From: PFJX01 sp963713085
Lineage (GTDB): Bacteria > Pseudomonadota > Gammaproteobacteria > Burkholderiales > Thiobacillaceae
Assembly: GCA_963713085.1 (NCBI GenBank)
Contig: CAVQKQ010000018.1
Location: 124,001-188,000, forward strand
Length of the DNA: 64,000 bases
Direction of reading: 5' to 3'
The notes under the pieces are model-generated. The model had not been told where the DNA came from. It did not search any database and saw nothing but the letters and a program-made list of their open reading frames with translations. Positions within the stretch are counted from its first letter, which is position 1. Each line of letters starts with the position of its first letter. Shown piece by piece: positions 21,593 through 30,574 of this stretch. The translations under genes and the position numbers were made by a program.

Positions 21593-22905
21593 GCACAGCC
21601 TCGTATTCCTCGCCGGCCTGTTCCTCGCCCCCTGGGCCTGGGCGGGCCTGGATATCCAGCACTGGACCACGCCCCAGGGCGCCCAGGTCTATTTCGTGGA
21701 GAACCATGATCTGCCCATGCTGGACGTGAGCGTGGATTTCTCCGCCGGCAGCGCCCGTGACGGCAAGGCGAAATCGGGCCTGGCCAACTTGACCCGCAAC
21801 CTCATGGCCCTGGGGGCCGGGCCTTACAGCGAACGGGACATCTCCGAACGGTTGGCGGATGTGGGCGCGGAGCTCGGTGGCCGTCTGGATGCCGACCGGG
21901 CCGGCTTCACCATGCGCACCCTCAGCAGCAAGGCGGAACTGAACCAGGCCATGAGCGTACTGGCCGCGATACTGGCCACGCCAGGTTTCGATCCGGCGAT
22001 CCTGGAGCGGGAAAAGGCCCGCACCGTCGCAGCCCTGGAAGAGGCCGCCACCCAACCCGAGAGCATCGGTGCCAAGGCCTTTCAGGCCGACATCTACCGG
22101 GACCACCCTTATGCCTTGAACGAAGGGGGCGAGGTGGAGACGGTCAAGGGCCTTACCCGGGAGGATCTGGTGGTTTTCCACCGCGATTATTACCGGGCCA
22201 AGGACATGGTGGTCGCCCTGATGGGGGACATAACGCGGGAGGGCGCCGAACATCTGGCGGCCAAGCTGGCTTTCGGCCTGCCCGAAGGGGAGGCGCCACC
22301 GCCGATTCCGCCGGTGATCGTGACGGATCGTGGCCTATCAGAGGTCATTCCCCACCATGCCACCCAGAGCCACCTGTTCATGGGGTTGCCCGGCCTCAAG
22401 CGGGAGGATCCGGATTACTTCCCACTGTTGGTGGGCAATTATGTGTCTGGGCGGCGGCGGATTTGATTCCCGGCTGACCGAGTCCATCCGCCAGGAAAAA
22501 GGTCTGGCCTACAGTGTCTACAGTTACTTCGCGCCCATGGCGCAGCTGGGACCGTTCCAGATCGGCCTGCAAACCCGGCGCGCGGCGACCGACGAGGCCG
22601 TGGCGACGGCCAAGGCGGTGCTGGCCCGCTATCTCGCTGAGGGCCCGACCGAGGCGGAGCTTACCCAGGCCAAAAACAACATTGTGGGGGGCTTCCCGCT
22701 GCGCATCGACAGCAACCGCAAGATCCTCGAATACCTGGCCGTCATCGGCTTCTATCGTTTGCCTCTGGATTGGCTCGACACCTATCCCGGCCAGGTGGAG
22801 GCGGTGACTCGGGACGAGATCCTGCGGGCCTTCCGCGAGCGGATCAAGCCGGAGGCCATGAGTACCGTGATCGTCGGCGGCCAGCTTGAAGCAGCGCCCA
22901 AGTAA
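21582..22905 (+). pseudogene. M16 peptidase-like partner subunit, interrupted by a one-base frameshift
   Basis: The second M16 protein carries a signal peptide (MSVKHSLVFLAGLFLAPWAWA). The position of HxxEH is replaced by non-ligand residues (LANLTRNLM), so it is the inactive partner that retains the R/Y pair region (SRLTESIRQEKGLAYSVYSYF). The first frame runs to a stop at 22466. Skipping one base, most simply the T at 22446 (GTG-T-CTGGGC), restores NYVLGGGGFDSRLTES and continuous coding to 22905, 440 aa in total. Either a recent mutation or a sequencing error; the rest of the gene shows no decay. Confidence 0.85.
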
Positions 22906-23431
22906 CACGGTCCGCATCATCGGCGGCCGGTTTCGCAGCCGCCTCCTGAGTTTCCCCAGCCTGGACGGCCTGCGTCCCACCCCGGATCGTGTCCGGGAGA
23001 CGGTCTTCAATTGGCTGGGCCAGCGACTGGACGGCTGGAGTTGCCTGGATGCCTTCGCGGGCAGCGGCGCCTTGGGGTTCGAAGCGGTTTCCCGGGGCGC
23101 GTCCCGGGTGCTGATGCTGGAGCGCGATGCCCGGGCCGCCGAGGCCTTGCGCGAAAACGCCAGGCGTCTGCCCGCGCCGGAGGTGGAAGTGGTCCAGGCC
23201 GACGTCCTGTCTTACCTGGCTCACCATGATGAGCGTTTCGACCTGATTTTCCTTGACCCGCCTTTCGTCAGGGAATTGCTGAGGCCCGCCCTGCTTGGCG
23301 CGGCGACATGGCTCAATCCTGGCGGTAAAATCTATGCCGAAACCCCCGCTGTCCTGTCCCCGGACGGTTTCGAAGTACTGCGCCAGGGACGGGCGGGGCT
23401 GTCCCACTTCTGCCTGATGGAGCTTGCGTGA
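22886..23431 (+). CDS. rsmD: 16S rRNA (guanine(966)-N(2))-methyltransferase RsmD
   Basis: SAM-dependent methyltransferase acting on G966 of 16S rRNA in the 30S head, 181 aa. The N-terminal NTVRIIGGRFRSRLL is the family signature; motif I is CLDAFAGSGALGFEA and the catalytic motif is FLDPPF. The start is a TTG at 22886 inside the end of the M16 gene, since no ATG or GTG lies between it and the conserved VRIIGG. The stop overlaps the GTG of coaD by 4 bp (GTGA). Confidence 0.92.
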   Translation: MKQRPSNTVRIIGGRFRSRLLSFPSLDGLRPTPDRVRETVFNWLGQRLDGWSCLDAFAGSGALGFEAVSRGASRVLMLERDARAAEALRENARRLPAPEVEVVQADVLSYLAHHDERFDLIFLDPPFVRELLRPALLGAATWLNPGGKIYAETPAVLSPDGFEVLRQGRAGLSHFCLMELA

Positions 23432-23916
23432 AAAGGGTAATGGTCTATCCCGGCACCTTCGACCCACTGACCCGAGGGCACGAAGACTTGGTGCGCCGGG
23501 CACTGAAACTCTGCGACGAGGTGATATTGGCCATAGCCGAGCATTCGCCGAAGACGCCGTGTTTTTCCCTGGAGGAACGCGTGGATCTGGCCAGGCTGGT
23601 GTTGGCCGACATGCCCTCGGTCAGGGTGGAAGCCTTTTCCGGACTTCTGGTGAACTTTGTCCGGCAGCGAGGCGCCTGCATGGTGCTGCGGGGACTGCGG
23701 GCGGTGTCGGACTTCGAATTCGAGTTCCAATTGGCCGGCATGAACCGGAAACTGGATTCGGAGATGGAAACGGTTTTTCTGACGCCAGCGGAACAGCACA
23801 TGTTTGTTTCCGCCAGCATGGTGCGCGAAATCGCGCGGCTGGGCGGCGATGTGCGACCTTTCGTGCATCCGCTTGTGGCTGAACGATTGACCGCCCGATT
23901 TGCACAACAACATTGA
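23428..23916 (+). CDS. coaD: phosphopantetheine adenylyltransferase
   Basis: Fourth step of coenzyme A synthesis, joining 4'-phosphopantetheine and ATP. The 162-aa protein has the nucleotidyl-transferase motif TFDPLTRGHEDLVRRA near the N terminus, the MVLRGLRAVSDFEFEFQLAGMNRKL substrate loop, and SASMVREIA near the C terminus, replacing the common SSTxVRE. It starts at GTG 23428, overlapping the rsmD stop, the usual rsmD-coaD pairing. The ferredoxin gene follows 18 bp later. Confidence 0.96.
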   Translation: MKRVMVYPGTFDPLTRGHEDLVRRALKLCDEVILAIAEHSPKTPCFSLEERVDLARLVLADMPSVRVEAFSGLLVNFVRQRGACMVLRGLRAVSDFEFEFQLAGMNRKLDSEMETVFLTPAEQHMFVSASMVREIARLGGDVRPFVHPLVAERLTARFAQQH

Positions 23917-23934
23917 TATGAAAAGGAAAATGGC

Positions 23935-24186
23935 ATGGCTCTGTTGATCACCGACGAATGCATCAACTGCGATGTGTGCGAGCCGGAGTGCCCGAACGGG
24001 GCGATCTCCCAGGGCGAGGATATCTACATCATCGACCCCAACAAGTGCACAGAGTGCGTCGGCCATTTCGACACGCCCCAGTGCCGCGAGGTGTGTCCGG
24101 TGGACTGTATTCCCATCAATCCCGACTACGTGGAAGACAAGGATGAACTCTACAAGAAGTACGAGAAGCTGACGGCTGAAAAGTAA
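23935..24186 (+). CDS. 2[4Fe-4S] ferredoxin, YfhL type
   Basis: Small cytoplasmic electron carrier (83 aa) with two cluster motifs: CINCDVCEPEC (cluster 1) and CTECVGHFDTPQCREVCPVDC (cluster 2, with the extended loop between the second and third Cys seen in the YfhL/Alvin ferredoxins). The acidic C-terminal helix DYVEDKDELYKKYEKL is typical. Preceded by AAAGGAAAA at ATG 23935. Last gene of the rsmD-coaD-fdx run; ends at a very strong bidirectional terminator. Confidence 0.95.
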   Translation: MALLITDECINCDVCEPECPNGAISQGEDIYIIDPNKCTECVGHFDTPQCREVCPVDCIPINPDYVEDKDELYKKYEKLTAEK

Positions 24187-24203
24187 GCGCCGTGCGTATG
24201 CGG

Positions 24204-24244
24204 GGCAATGAAAAAGCGCGGCTGTGCCGCGCTTTTTCATTGCC
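24204..24244. terminator. bidirectional terminator between the ferredoxin and dynamin-like genes
   Basis: Perfect 19-bp inverted repeat around a TGT loop: GGCAATGAAAAAGCGCGGC and GCCGCGCTTTTTCATTGCC. The internal A5/T5 tracts give a U-tail on both strands. Confidence 0.9.
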
Positions 24245-24256
24245 GACCGGGAGCGG

Positions 24257-26215
24257 TCAGGCGGTCAGGGCGATAGTATCCGGCACCGCTGGAACCAGGG
24301 CATTGTGAACGTGTTCCGATAGGGTGTTCAACTCGCCGATCTGGCGGATGACCTCGATCTGCATCTGGTCCAACTCCTCGATGCGATCCTCCAGGGTGTC
24401 GGCGGCCTTATGGATGCGCTTGACGCTTTCCAGACGGCGCCGCAACTGCATCTGATGTTCCCTTACCTGGCCTTCCATGGGCGACATGATGGCCTTGAGC
24501 CAGTTTTCCACATCCTTGTTCAGGATCTCGAAGACCTGCACCACCCGGGTGGCCAGGGTTTCGAAAAAGCGGGTGGTGAGGGTGTACTGCTCGGTCGTGA
24601 GGAAGGTGTAGAAGGTGTTGAACTGCTGGTCGTAGGCCTCTTCCAGGCGTTGCATTTCCTTGCGATAGCGCAGCATGGAGAATGGCGGGATGGTGATGAG
24701 ATTGATGCCATGCTCCTGGTTGAGCTTGTGGTACATGGCCTCCATCATCTTGTTGATCTCCTCGATCTGGTCGTTGGCGTTGTCCAGGTGTGTTTCCAGG
24801 GCCAGGAAAAAGCCGGTCATCGCGTCCCGGATACCCTTGGTGAACCGGCTGTCCACCATCGCCTCCCGGGCCACCCGCACCTCGTCGCGCAGGATGTCCA
24901 TGCCGATTTGGGAGAACAGCTTGATGCTTTGTTGCGAGTAGACCGAGCGCAGGGCCTGGAATTGTTGCAGGCCGCGCTCGAAGGCGTCCTTGTCGCCGGC
25001 GATCTTGGCCATGATGTGCTCGACCACATCCTCATTCTTGCCTTGCAGCCCTCTGAGTTCGGCGAGTTGCTCCTCGATCCCGTTCCGGCGCGCATCCAGG
25101 AGGTTGAGGGTGTTGTCCAGCAGGTCGGAAAGTTCCGCTTCGGTCTGATCCTTGACGATGGCCTGCTTGGACGAAATCAGTTCTTCCGACAAGGCCTTTT
25201 CCAGGTCGGCCAGCCGGCTCCTTTCCAGCAGTGCCTGGTCGCCGTTGATCTTGGCGAGCAGTCCTTTCTGGGCGGAGACCGGGTAGATCTGGGTCGGGCT
25301 CACGCCCAACAGGTCGGAACAGTCCTTGACCTGCTTGTTGATCTCGGCATCGATCTGGTCGCGGGTCTTGAGGTCGTCCCAAAGGCCGTCGATTTTGTTC
25401 AGCGCCACCAGGCGACCGCGGTTCTTACCGCGGGCATAGATGTGGCTGCGCCAGACGTCGATGTCGGATTTGGTCACGCCGGTATCGGCCGCCAGGACAA
25501 ACAGCACAGCGTGGGCGTTGGGCAGGAGGTTGAAGGTCAGTTCCGGTTCCACGCCGATGGCATTGAGGCCGGGCGTGTCATACACCACCAGCCCCTTCTC
25601 CAGGAACGGATGGGGGAAGTTGATGATGGCATGGCGCCAGGCGGGGATGCTGACCGTGCCATCCTCGTTCATGCTGAATCCGGCCTCGGGGTCGTCCGGG
25701 TTATAGAGGCCATAGCGGGTGGCATCCTCCACGGATACCGGCTTGACCTTGCAAACCTCCTGCATGGCGTCCGCCACGCTGCTGGCGGATGTGGTGTCAA
25801 TCAGGACGGGGGTCCATTCGTCGGGATAGCCCTTGTATTCGGAGATCGTGGCGTTGGAACCGCGGGTCTCGATGGGCAGCAGCTCGATCATGGGCCGTTT
25901 CGCCGGATCGTAGAGCAGTTCCGTCGGGCACATGGTGGTACGGCCGGCGGTGGAAGGCAGCAACCTTTGCTTGAGGTCCGATAGGAAGATGGCGTTGATC
26001 AGCTCGGATTTGCCCCGGGAGAACTCGGCGACGAAGGCGACGTGGAGCTTGTCCTCCGCCAACCGGTCGATGAGCTGCTGCAGGCGAAGATCCCTCTGGG
26101 AGTCGTTCAGATCCTCGCGATTGAGCCATTGGCGATAATCGGCGATGGAACGGGACAGTTCTTGGCGCCACTGGCTGTAGGCTTCGAAATCGTTGGCGAG
26201 CGAGGCGGTGGTCAT
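24257..26215 (-). CDS. dynamin-like GTPase family protein
   Basis: Large GTPase of 652 aa. P-loop EFSRGKS (Gly68-Lys69-Ser70), switch I threonine region GRTTMCPTE, G3 DTPG (213-216) and G4 NKID (273-276) are all present. A long alpha-helical, coiled-coil-rich region (about 340-640) follows, as in bacterial dynamin-like proteins that remodel membranes. There is no obvious transmembrane paddle hairpin, so membrane contact may be peripheral or through a partner. The start at 26215 (MTTASLAND) is chosen because GGAG lies 7 bp upstream, whereas the ATG two codons earlier has only 1-bp spacing. Stand-alone gene between terminators and mutM; cellular role unknown. Confidence 0.82.
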   Translation of the reverse strand: MTTASLANDFEAYSQWRQELSRSIADYRQWLNREDLNDSQRDLRLQQLIDRLAEDKLHVAFVAEFSRGKSELINAIFLSDLKQRLLPSTAGRTTMCPTELLYDPAKRPMIELLPIETRGSNATISEYKGYPDEWTPVLIDTTSASSVADAMQEVCKVKPVSVEDATRYGLYNPDDPEAGFSMNEDGTVSIPAWRHAIINFPHPFLEKGLVVYDTPGLNAIGVEPELTFNLLPNAHAVLFVLAADTGVTKSDIDVWRSHIYARGKNRGRLVALNKIDGLWDDLKTRDQIDAEINKQVKDCSDLLGVSPTQIYPVSAQKGLLAKINGDQALLERSRLADLEKALSEELISSKQAIVKDQTEAELSDLLDNTLNLLDARRNGIEEQLAELRGLQGKNEDVVEHIMAKIAGDKDAFERGLQQFQALRSVYSQQSIKLFSQIGMDILRDEVRVAREAMVDSRFTKGIRDAMTGFFLALETHLDNANDQIEEINKMMEAMYHKLNQEHGINLITIPPFSMLRYRKEMQRLEEAYDQQFNTFYTFLTTEQYTLTTRFFETLATRVVQVFEILNKDVENWLKAIMSPMEGQVREHQMQLRRRLESVKRIHKAADTLEDRIEELDQMQIEVIRQIGELNTLSEHVHNALVPAVPDTIALTA

Positions 26216-26311
26216 CGGCATTCTCCGGTGGATCCCATTTCCGGCTTGGTTTTGTGGGGTGAACTCTACCATTTACGGCAGATTCCACCGTGCCTTGAGG
26301 GATTTTTACGC

Positions 26312-27127
26312 TTATCGTTTTTGGCAGGCCGGACAGTAGAACGTGGCCCTGGCGCCCTGCCGGATGCGCCGAATGGCCATGCCGCAGGTTTTGCAGGGCT
26401 CTCCGGCGCGGCCGTAGACGTGGTAGGTCTGCTGAAAATAGCCCGGGTTGCCATGCCCGTCGACGAAGTCTCTGAGGGTGCTGCCACCCGCCTCGATGGC
26501 TTTCTCCAAGGTTTCCTTGACCGCTGCGGCAAGGGCGTCACAGCGTCTCCGCGAAAGCTTCCCGGCCGGCAGCCGCGGGCTGATGCCGGCGTGAAACAGG
26601 GCCTCGTTGGCGTAGATGTTGCCCACGCCGACAATTAGGTGGGCATCCATGAGCATGGCTTTGATGCTGATGTTTCGTCCCCTGCTCAGGACATGGAGCC
26701 GGGATCCGTCGAAGTCCGCCGAGAGAGGCTCCACACCCAGGCGGCTAAGCAAGGGATGCTGCTCCGGGTTGGCACACCAAAGCAGGGCGCCGAACCGCCG
26801 AGGGTCCCGATAGCGCAGCATCTGACCGGTCTCCAGCAGCAGGTCCAAATGGTCATGTTTCGCCGGTAGGGTGCCAGATGGGAGTAGACGCAGACTTCCC
26901 GACATGCCCAGATGGCAAAGCAGCCAACCCTTGTCCAACTGCAACAGGAGGTACTTGCCCCGTCTGGCCAGGGCGTGGATGCGCCGGCCTCTGACGCGCT
27001 CATCCAGATCGGCGGGGACCGGCCAGCGCAGACGGGGTTCTCGGACCTTGGCGCCGATCAGGCAACGACCTTCCAGATGGGGGGCCAGCCCCCGACGCAC
27101 GGTTTCGACTTCCGGTAATTCAGGCAT
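26312..27127 (-). CDS. mutM: formamidopyrimidine-DNA glycosylase MutM/Fpg
   Basis: Base-excision repair enzyme removing 8-oxoguanine and FapyG, with AP lyase activity. The mature N-terminal Pro2-Glu3 (MPELPEVETVRRGL) carries the catalytic proline and glutamate. The H2TH region VGVGNIYANEALFHAGI and the C-terminal zinc finger CKTCGMAIRR...FYCPACQ are complete. Length 271 aa is normal. The Met at 27127 is set by the PELPEVE motif; an upstream frame to 27187 would block the catalytic Pro. Divergent from the TPR lipoprotein gene. Confidence 0.96.
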   Translation of the reverse strand: MPELPEVETVRRGLAPHLEGRCLIGAKVREPRLRWPVPADLDERVRGRRIHALARRGKYLLLQLDKGWLLCHLGMSGSLRLLPSGTLPAKHDHLDLLLETGQMLRYRDPRRFGALLWCANPEQHPLLSRLGVEPLSADFDGSRLHVLSRGRNISIKAMLMDAHLIVGVGNIYANEALFHAGISPRLPAGKLSRRRCDALAAAVKETLEKAIEAGGSTLRDFVDGHGNPGYFQQTYHVYGRAGEPCKTCGMAIRRIRQGARATFYCPACQKR

Positions 27128-27235
27128 GTGTCCCAGGGGGTGTAAAAGGACGAGGATTAAGCGGCCGGAGGCTTGGCAACTTCCCACCGGTATGCTGGTC
27201 TAGCATAATGTCCGGAAATCACTTGGATTATTATC

Positions 27236-28942
27236 ATGAACGCCAAGCCTCTCAGCCTCATCTTGTTGACCGTTTCCCTGAGCGCCTGTGCCCAGCCGTC
27301 GGTGGTGACCCAGCAGGGGGAGGGCGTAGGCGTGGTGGTGACCGCGCAGCCGCCCAATGAAGGTCTGACACCACAGATTATGTATCAGATCCTGTTGGGC
27401 GAAATCGCGGGACAGAGGGGGGAGTTGCGGCTCTCGGCCGAGGCCTATACCAATCTGGCCGGCCGTGTCCATGATCCGCGGGTGGCCCGTCGGGCGACGG
27501 AAATTTCGCTGTACGCCCGTCAGCCCCAGCAGGCGTTGCAGAACGCCCAGATCTGGCTGAAGTTGGAGCCCAATTCCAGCAAGGCCCTGCAGACGGTGTC
27601 TTCCCTGCTGATCAGCATGGGACGGCTGAACGAAGCGAAAGCACCATTGGATGCCTGGATCAAGGCGGGCAAGGACAGCGAGGTTTTCCTGCAGATGCAT
27701 GGCCTGCTGGCGCGCCAGAAAGACAAGCAGGCCGTGGCGGATCTGGTCAACGATCTGGCTGCGGGGTATCCGGCCCTCCCGGAGGCGAGATTCGCCGCGG
27801 CCGAGGCGGACTGGCAGGCGGGGCAGGGCACGAAGGCTTTGGCGGCGCTGGACGACGCCTTGCGCCTCAAGCCGGACTGGGAGCCTGCCGCGTTGCTCAA
27901 GGCCCAGGTCCTGCATCAAACCGAAGGCGAACCGGCCGCGCTGTCATTCTTGGCCGCCTATCTGCGGGATCACCCGGATGCCCGCGATGTCCGCATCGCC
28001 TATGCGAAACAACTGGCGCGGGCGGGCCGTTTCGCCGACTCCCGGGCGGCATTCGAGGAGTTGGCCCGGGAAACGCCCGACAACCCGGAGACCTATTTTG
28101 CCTTGGGCCTGCTGGCCCTGCAGACCAATGACCTGGATAACGCCCAGGCCAGTTTCAAGAAGGCGCTGGACCTCGGCTATCGAGATCCGGGCAACGCCCG
28201 TTACTACCTTGGGCAGCTGGCGGAGGCACGGGGTCAGTTGAACGAGGCGCTGACCTGGTATAAGTCGGTGGAGGATGGGCGGCAGCAACTGGAAGCCCGC
28301 CTGCGGGCGGCCGTGGTCATGGGCAAGCTCGGTCAGGTGGAAGATGGCCTGGCCTGGCTGGACAAGACGGCGACTGAATCTGATGCCGAGAGCGTCCAGG
28401 TGGTGCAGACCAAGGCCCAGATTTTGCGTGAGGCCAAGGATTACCAGGGCGTGTACGCGGTATTGAACAAGGCCCTGGTGGCCGCGCCGGACAGCCTGGA
28501 ACTGCTTTACGACCATGCTATGGCGGCTGAGAAGCTCAACCGCCTGGACGTGCTGGAAAGAGATCTTCGCCGTGCAATCAAGCTCAAGCCGGATTACGCC
28601 CATGCTTACAACGCCCTTGGCTACACCCTGGCGGATCGCACCGACCGTCTGAAAGAAGCCATCGCCCTACTGGACAAGGCCCTGCAACTCTTGCCCGACG
28701 ATCCGTTCATCCAGGACAGCATGGGATGGGCAATGTTCAAGGCCAAGCGTTATGGCGAGGCGGTGGATTATCTGCGTCGCGCGTATTCCGCCCGGCCGGA
28801 TCCGGAAATCGCCGCCCATCTGGGTGAGGCGCTCTGGGTCAAGGGCGAACGAGACGAGGCGCGCCGGGTCTGGCAAGGCTCCCTGAGGTCCAATCCGGAC
28901 AATGAAAGCCTGCGCGAGGTGCTGACTCGCCTGACGCCTTGA
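27236..28942 (+). CDS. tetratricopeptide-repeat lipoprotein
   Basis: A 568-aa exported protein with a lipoprotein signal (lipobox SLSAC, Cys18) and a chain of TPR motifs along its length, for example PDNPETYFALGLLALQTNDLDNAQASFKKALDLGY and YAHAYNALGYTLADRTDRLKEAIALLDKALQLLPDD. It probably sits at the periplasmic face of the outer membrane as a protein-interaction scaffold. lolB follows with a 4-bp overlap (TTGA), and this TPR-lolB-ispE order recurs in Betaproteobacteria, which suggests an envelope role. Confidence 0.85.
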   Translation: MNAKPLSLILLTVSLSACAQPSVVTQQGEGVGVVVTAQPPNEGLTPQIMYQILLGEIAGQRGELRLSAEAYTNLAGRVHDPRVARRATEISLYARQPQQALQNAQIWLKLEPNSSKALQTVSSLLISMGRLNEAKAPLDAWIKAGKDSEVFLQMHGLLARQKDKQAVADLVNDLAAGYPALPEARFAAAEADWQAGQGTKALAALDDALRLKPDWEPAALLKAQVLHQTEGEPAALSFLAAYLRDHPDARDVRIAYAKQLARAGRFADSRAAFEELARETPDNPETYFALGLLALQTNDLDNAQASFKKALDLGYRDPGNARYYLGQLAEARGQLNEALTWYKSVEDGRQQLEARLRAAVVMGKLGQVEDGLAWLDKTATESDAESVQVVQTKAQILREAKDYQGVYAVLNKALVAAPDSLELLYDHAMAAEKLNRLDVLERDLRRAIKLKPDYAHAYNALGYTLADRTDRLKEAIALLDKALQLLPDDPFIQDSMGWAMFKAKRYGEAVDYLRRAYSARPDPEIAAHLGEALWVKGERDEARRVWQGSLRSNPDNESLREVLTRLTP

Positions 28943-29544
28943 GCGTTGCCTGGTCCGCGCCGGCGCGCGGCTTGCTGCTGGCGTTGTCCCTGACCACCCT
29001 GGCCGGTTGCGCCCAACTCCCCGGTTTCGCGCAGAAGCGCGCCCCGTCTGTCCTGTCGCTGTCTCCGGCGCCGTCGCATTTCCGGGTCGAGGGACGGGTT
29101 TCCGTCAAGGCCGAGGACCAGTCGTTTTCCGGCGGGATGGTATGGCACCACGCCAAGACCTCGGAGGAACTCCTGCTGCGCACCCCGCTTGGCCAGGGGG
29201 TGGCGGAACTACGCGGTGGTCCGGCCGGCATGGAACTGGAGGACTCCGAAGGGCATATCTACAGCGCCTCCAACCCCGACGATCTGGTCAAGGAGGCATT
29301 GCACATGACCCTGCCGCTCCGGGGACTGACCTGGTGGATCGTGGGCCATCCCAGGCCGGGTGCGCCTTACCAGGCCGATGCCGATGAGGCGGGGCGCCTG
29401 GCGGTCCTGGACCAGGACGGCTGGCATATCGTGTTCAGCCGCTACGACGTCCGTGGCGGCTATGCGGTACCCGGCAAGCTGGTGGCGGCCCGTGGCGATG
29501 ATCTGGAGATCCGCCTGGTGGTGGATGAATGGGAATTGCCGTAA
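28939..29544 (+). CDS. lolB: outer-membrane lipoprotein receptor LolB
   Basis: Accepts lipoproteins from LolA and inserts them in the outer membrane. The 201-aa precursor has a signal peptide with lipobox LAGC (Cys24), and a mature domain with HFRVEGRVSVKAEDQSFSGGMVWHH and LRTPLGQGVAEL, typical of the LolB half-barrel. The start is a TTG at 28939 overlapping the previous stop; no ATG lies before the signal core. The ispE start lies 16 bp inside its 3' end. Confidence 0.92.
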   Translation: MSVAWSAPARGLLLALSLTTLAGCAQLPGFAQKRAPSVLSLSPAPSHFRVEGRVSVKAEDQSFSGGMVWHHAKTSEELLLRTPLGQGVAELRGGPAGMELEDSEGHIYSASNPDDLVKEALHMTLPLRGLTWWIVGHPRPGAPYQADADEAGRLAVLDQDGWHIVFSRYDVRGGYAVPGKLVAARGDDLEIRLVVDEWELP

Positions 29545-30383
29545 GCAATCGGGGGGGAACGTTTCCCGCCCCTGCCAAGCTCAATCTGTTTCTGCACGTG
29601 GTGGGGCGGCGCCCGGGCGGCTATCACCTGCTCCAGACGGTATTCCGCTTCCTAAGCGTGGGGGACACCTTGGAAATCACCCCGCGCCCTGACGGCGAAA
29701 TCCGTTTGCTGGCGCCCATGCCGGGCATCCCACGGGAAAATGACCTGTGCTGGCGCGCCGCCCACTTGCTTAGGACGCACACGGGATGTTCCCTGGGGGC
29801 GGATATCCGGCTGGACAAGCAGTTGCCCCTCGGTGGTGGACTGGGGGGGGGCAGCTCCGACGCCGCCACCGTGCTGTTGGCACTGAACCGGCTGTGGCAT
29901 GTGAACCTGCCTCGGGGCGAACTGCAGGCTCTGGCCCTTCAGTTGGGGGCGGATGTGCCGGTGTTCATCTTCGGCCGCAGCGCCTTCGCCGAGGGTGTGG
30001 GTGAGGTGCTTGTCCCTTGGGCGCCCGGGCCGGCCAACTATGTGGTGCTGGCGCCACCGGTGCACGTATCCACCCCCGCTGTCTTCGCGCATCCGGGATT
30101 GACACGAAATACACCCTCCGTCAAAATCTCGGCCCTCTCAGATGGCTTCGGGCACAACGATCTTGAGCCGGTTGCTGGCGCGCTTCACCCTGAAGTGGCC
30201 GAGTATCTCGGCTGGTTGAGGCGGCATGGGGATGCGCGTATGACCGGATCCGGCGCCTGTGTGTTCGCGGCATTCCCGGATCGAGGGACGGCGGAAGCGG
30301 TTTTTGCCCGGCGCCCCGGTCACATGGACGGTTTTGTCGCCGATGGGGTCGATCAGCATCCAATGTACGATTGGACTGATTGA
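29529..30383 (+). CDS. ispE: 4-diphosphocytidyl-2-C-methyl-D-erythritol kinase
   Basis: GHMP kinase of the non-mevalonate isoprenoid pathway. The 284-aa protein has the PAPAKLNLFLHVVGRRPGGYH N-terminal motif, the phosphate-binding loop LPLGGGLGGGSSDAATVL, the NDLEPVA segment and the C-terminal MTGSGACVFAAF. It overlaps lolB by 16 bp and is followed after 16 bp by tRNA-Gln and then prs, an order conserved in Betaproteobacteria. Confidence 0.96.
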   Translation: MGIAVSNRGGTFPAPAKLNLFLHVVGRRPGGYHLLQTVFRFLSVGDTLEITPRPDGEIRLLAPMPGIPRENDLCWRAAHLLRTHTGCSLGADIRLDKQLPLGGGLGGGSSDAATVLLALNRLWHVNLPRGELQALALQLGADVPVFIFGRSAFAEGVGEVLVPWAPGPANYVVLAPPVHVSTPAVFAHPGLTRNTPSVKISALSDGFGHNDLEPVAGALHPEVAEYLGWLRRHGDARMTGSGACVFAAFPDRGTAEAVFARRPGHMDGFVADGVDQHPMYDWTD

Positions 30384-30399
30384 GCCGGTCGGCAGACGT

Positions 30400-30474
30400 T
30401 GGGGAGTCGCCAAGTGGTAAGGCACCGGATTTTGATTCCGGCATTCGTAGGTTCGATCCCTACCTCCCCAGCCA
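30400..30474 (+). tRNA. tRNA-Gln (anticodon TTG)
   Basis: Acceptor stem TGGGGAG/CTCCCCA, anticodon stem CCGGA/TCCGG with loop TTTTGAT, T-loop GTTCGATCC and encoded GCCA end. 75 nt including CCA. Confidence 0.97.
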
Positions 30475-30506
30475 TACAGGAGCCCTCACCCGGTGAGGGT
30501 TGGCGG

Positions 30507-30534
30507 GCGTGTAGCGTAGGCTGCACGCTTTTTT
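30507..30534 (+). terminator. intrinsic terminator/attenuator between tRNA-Gln and prs
   Basis: GCGTGTAGC/GCTGCACGC stem (one G-T pair) with a GTAG loop, then TTTTTT. It lies only 41 bp before the prs start, so it ends the ispE-tRNA transcript or acts as an attenuator. Confidence 0.75.
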
Positions 30535-30574
30535 GTTTTGCTTATTGTGGCAGATAGCGCGTAGGGGCTCGCAA

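Noticed and set aside
30400..30474. tRNA-Gln as an attachment site
   Set aside because: No partial duplicate of its 3' end is seen nearby and the downstream genes are the conserved prs-rplY-pth-ychF set.
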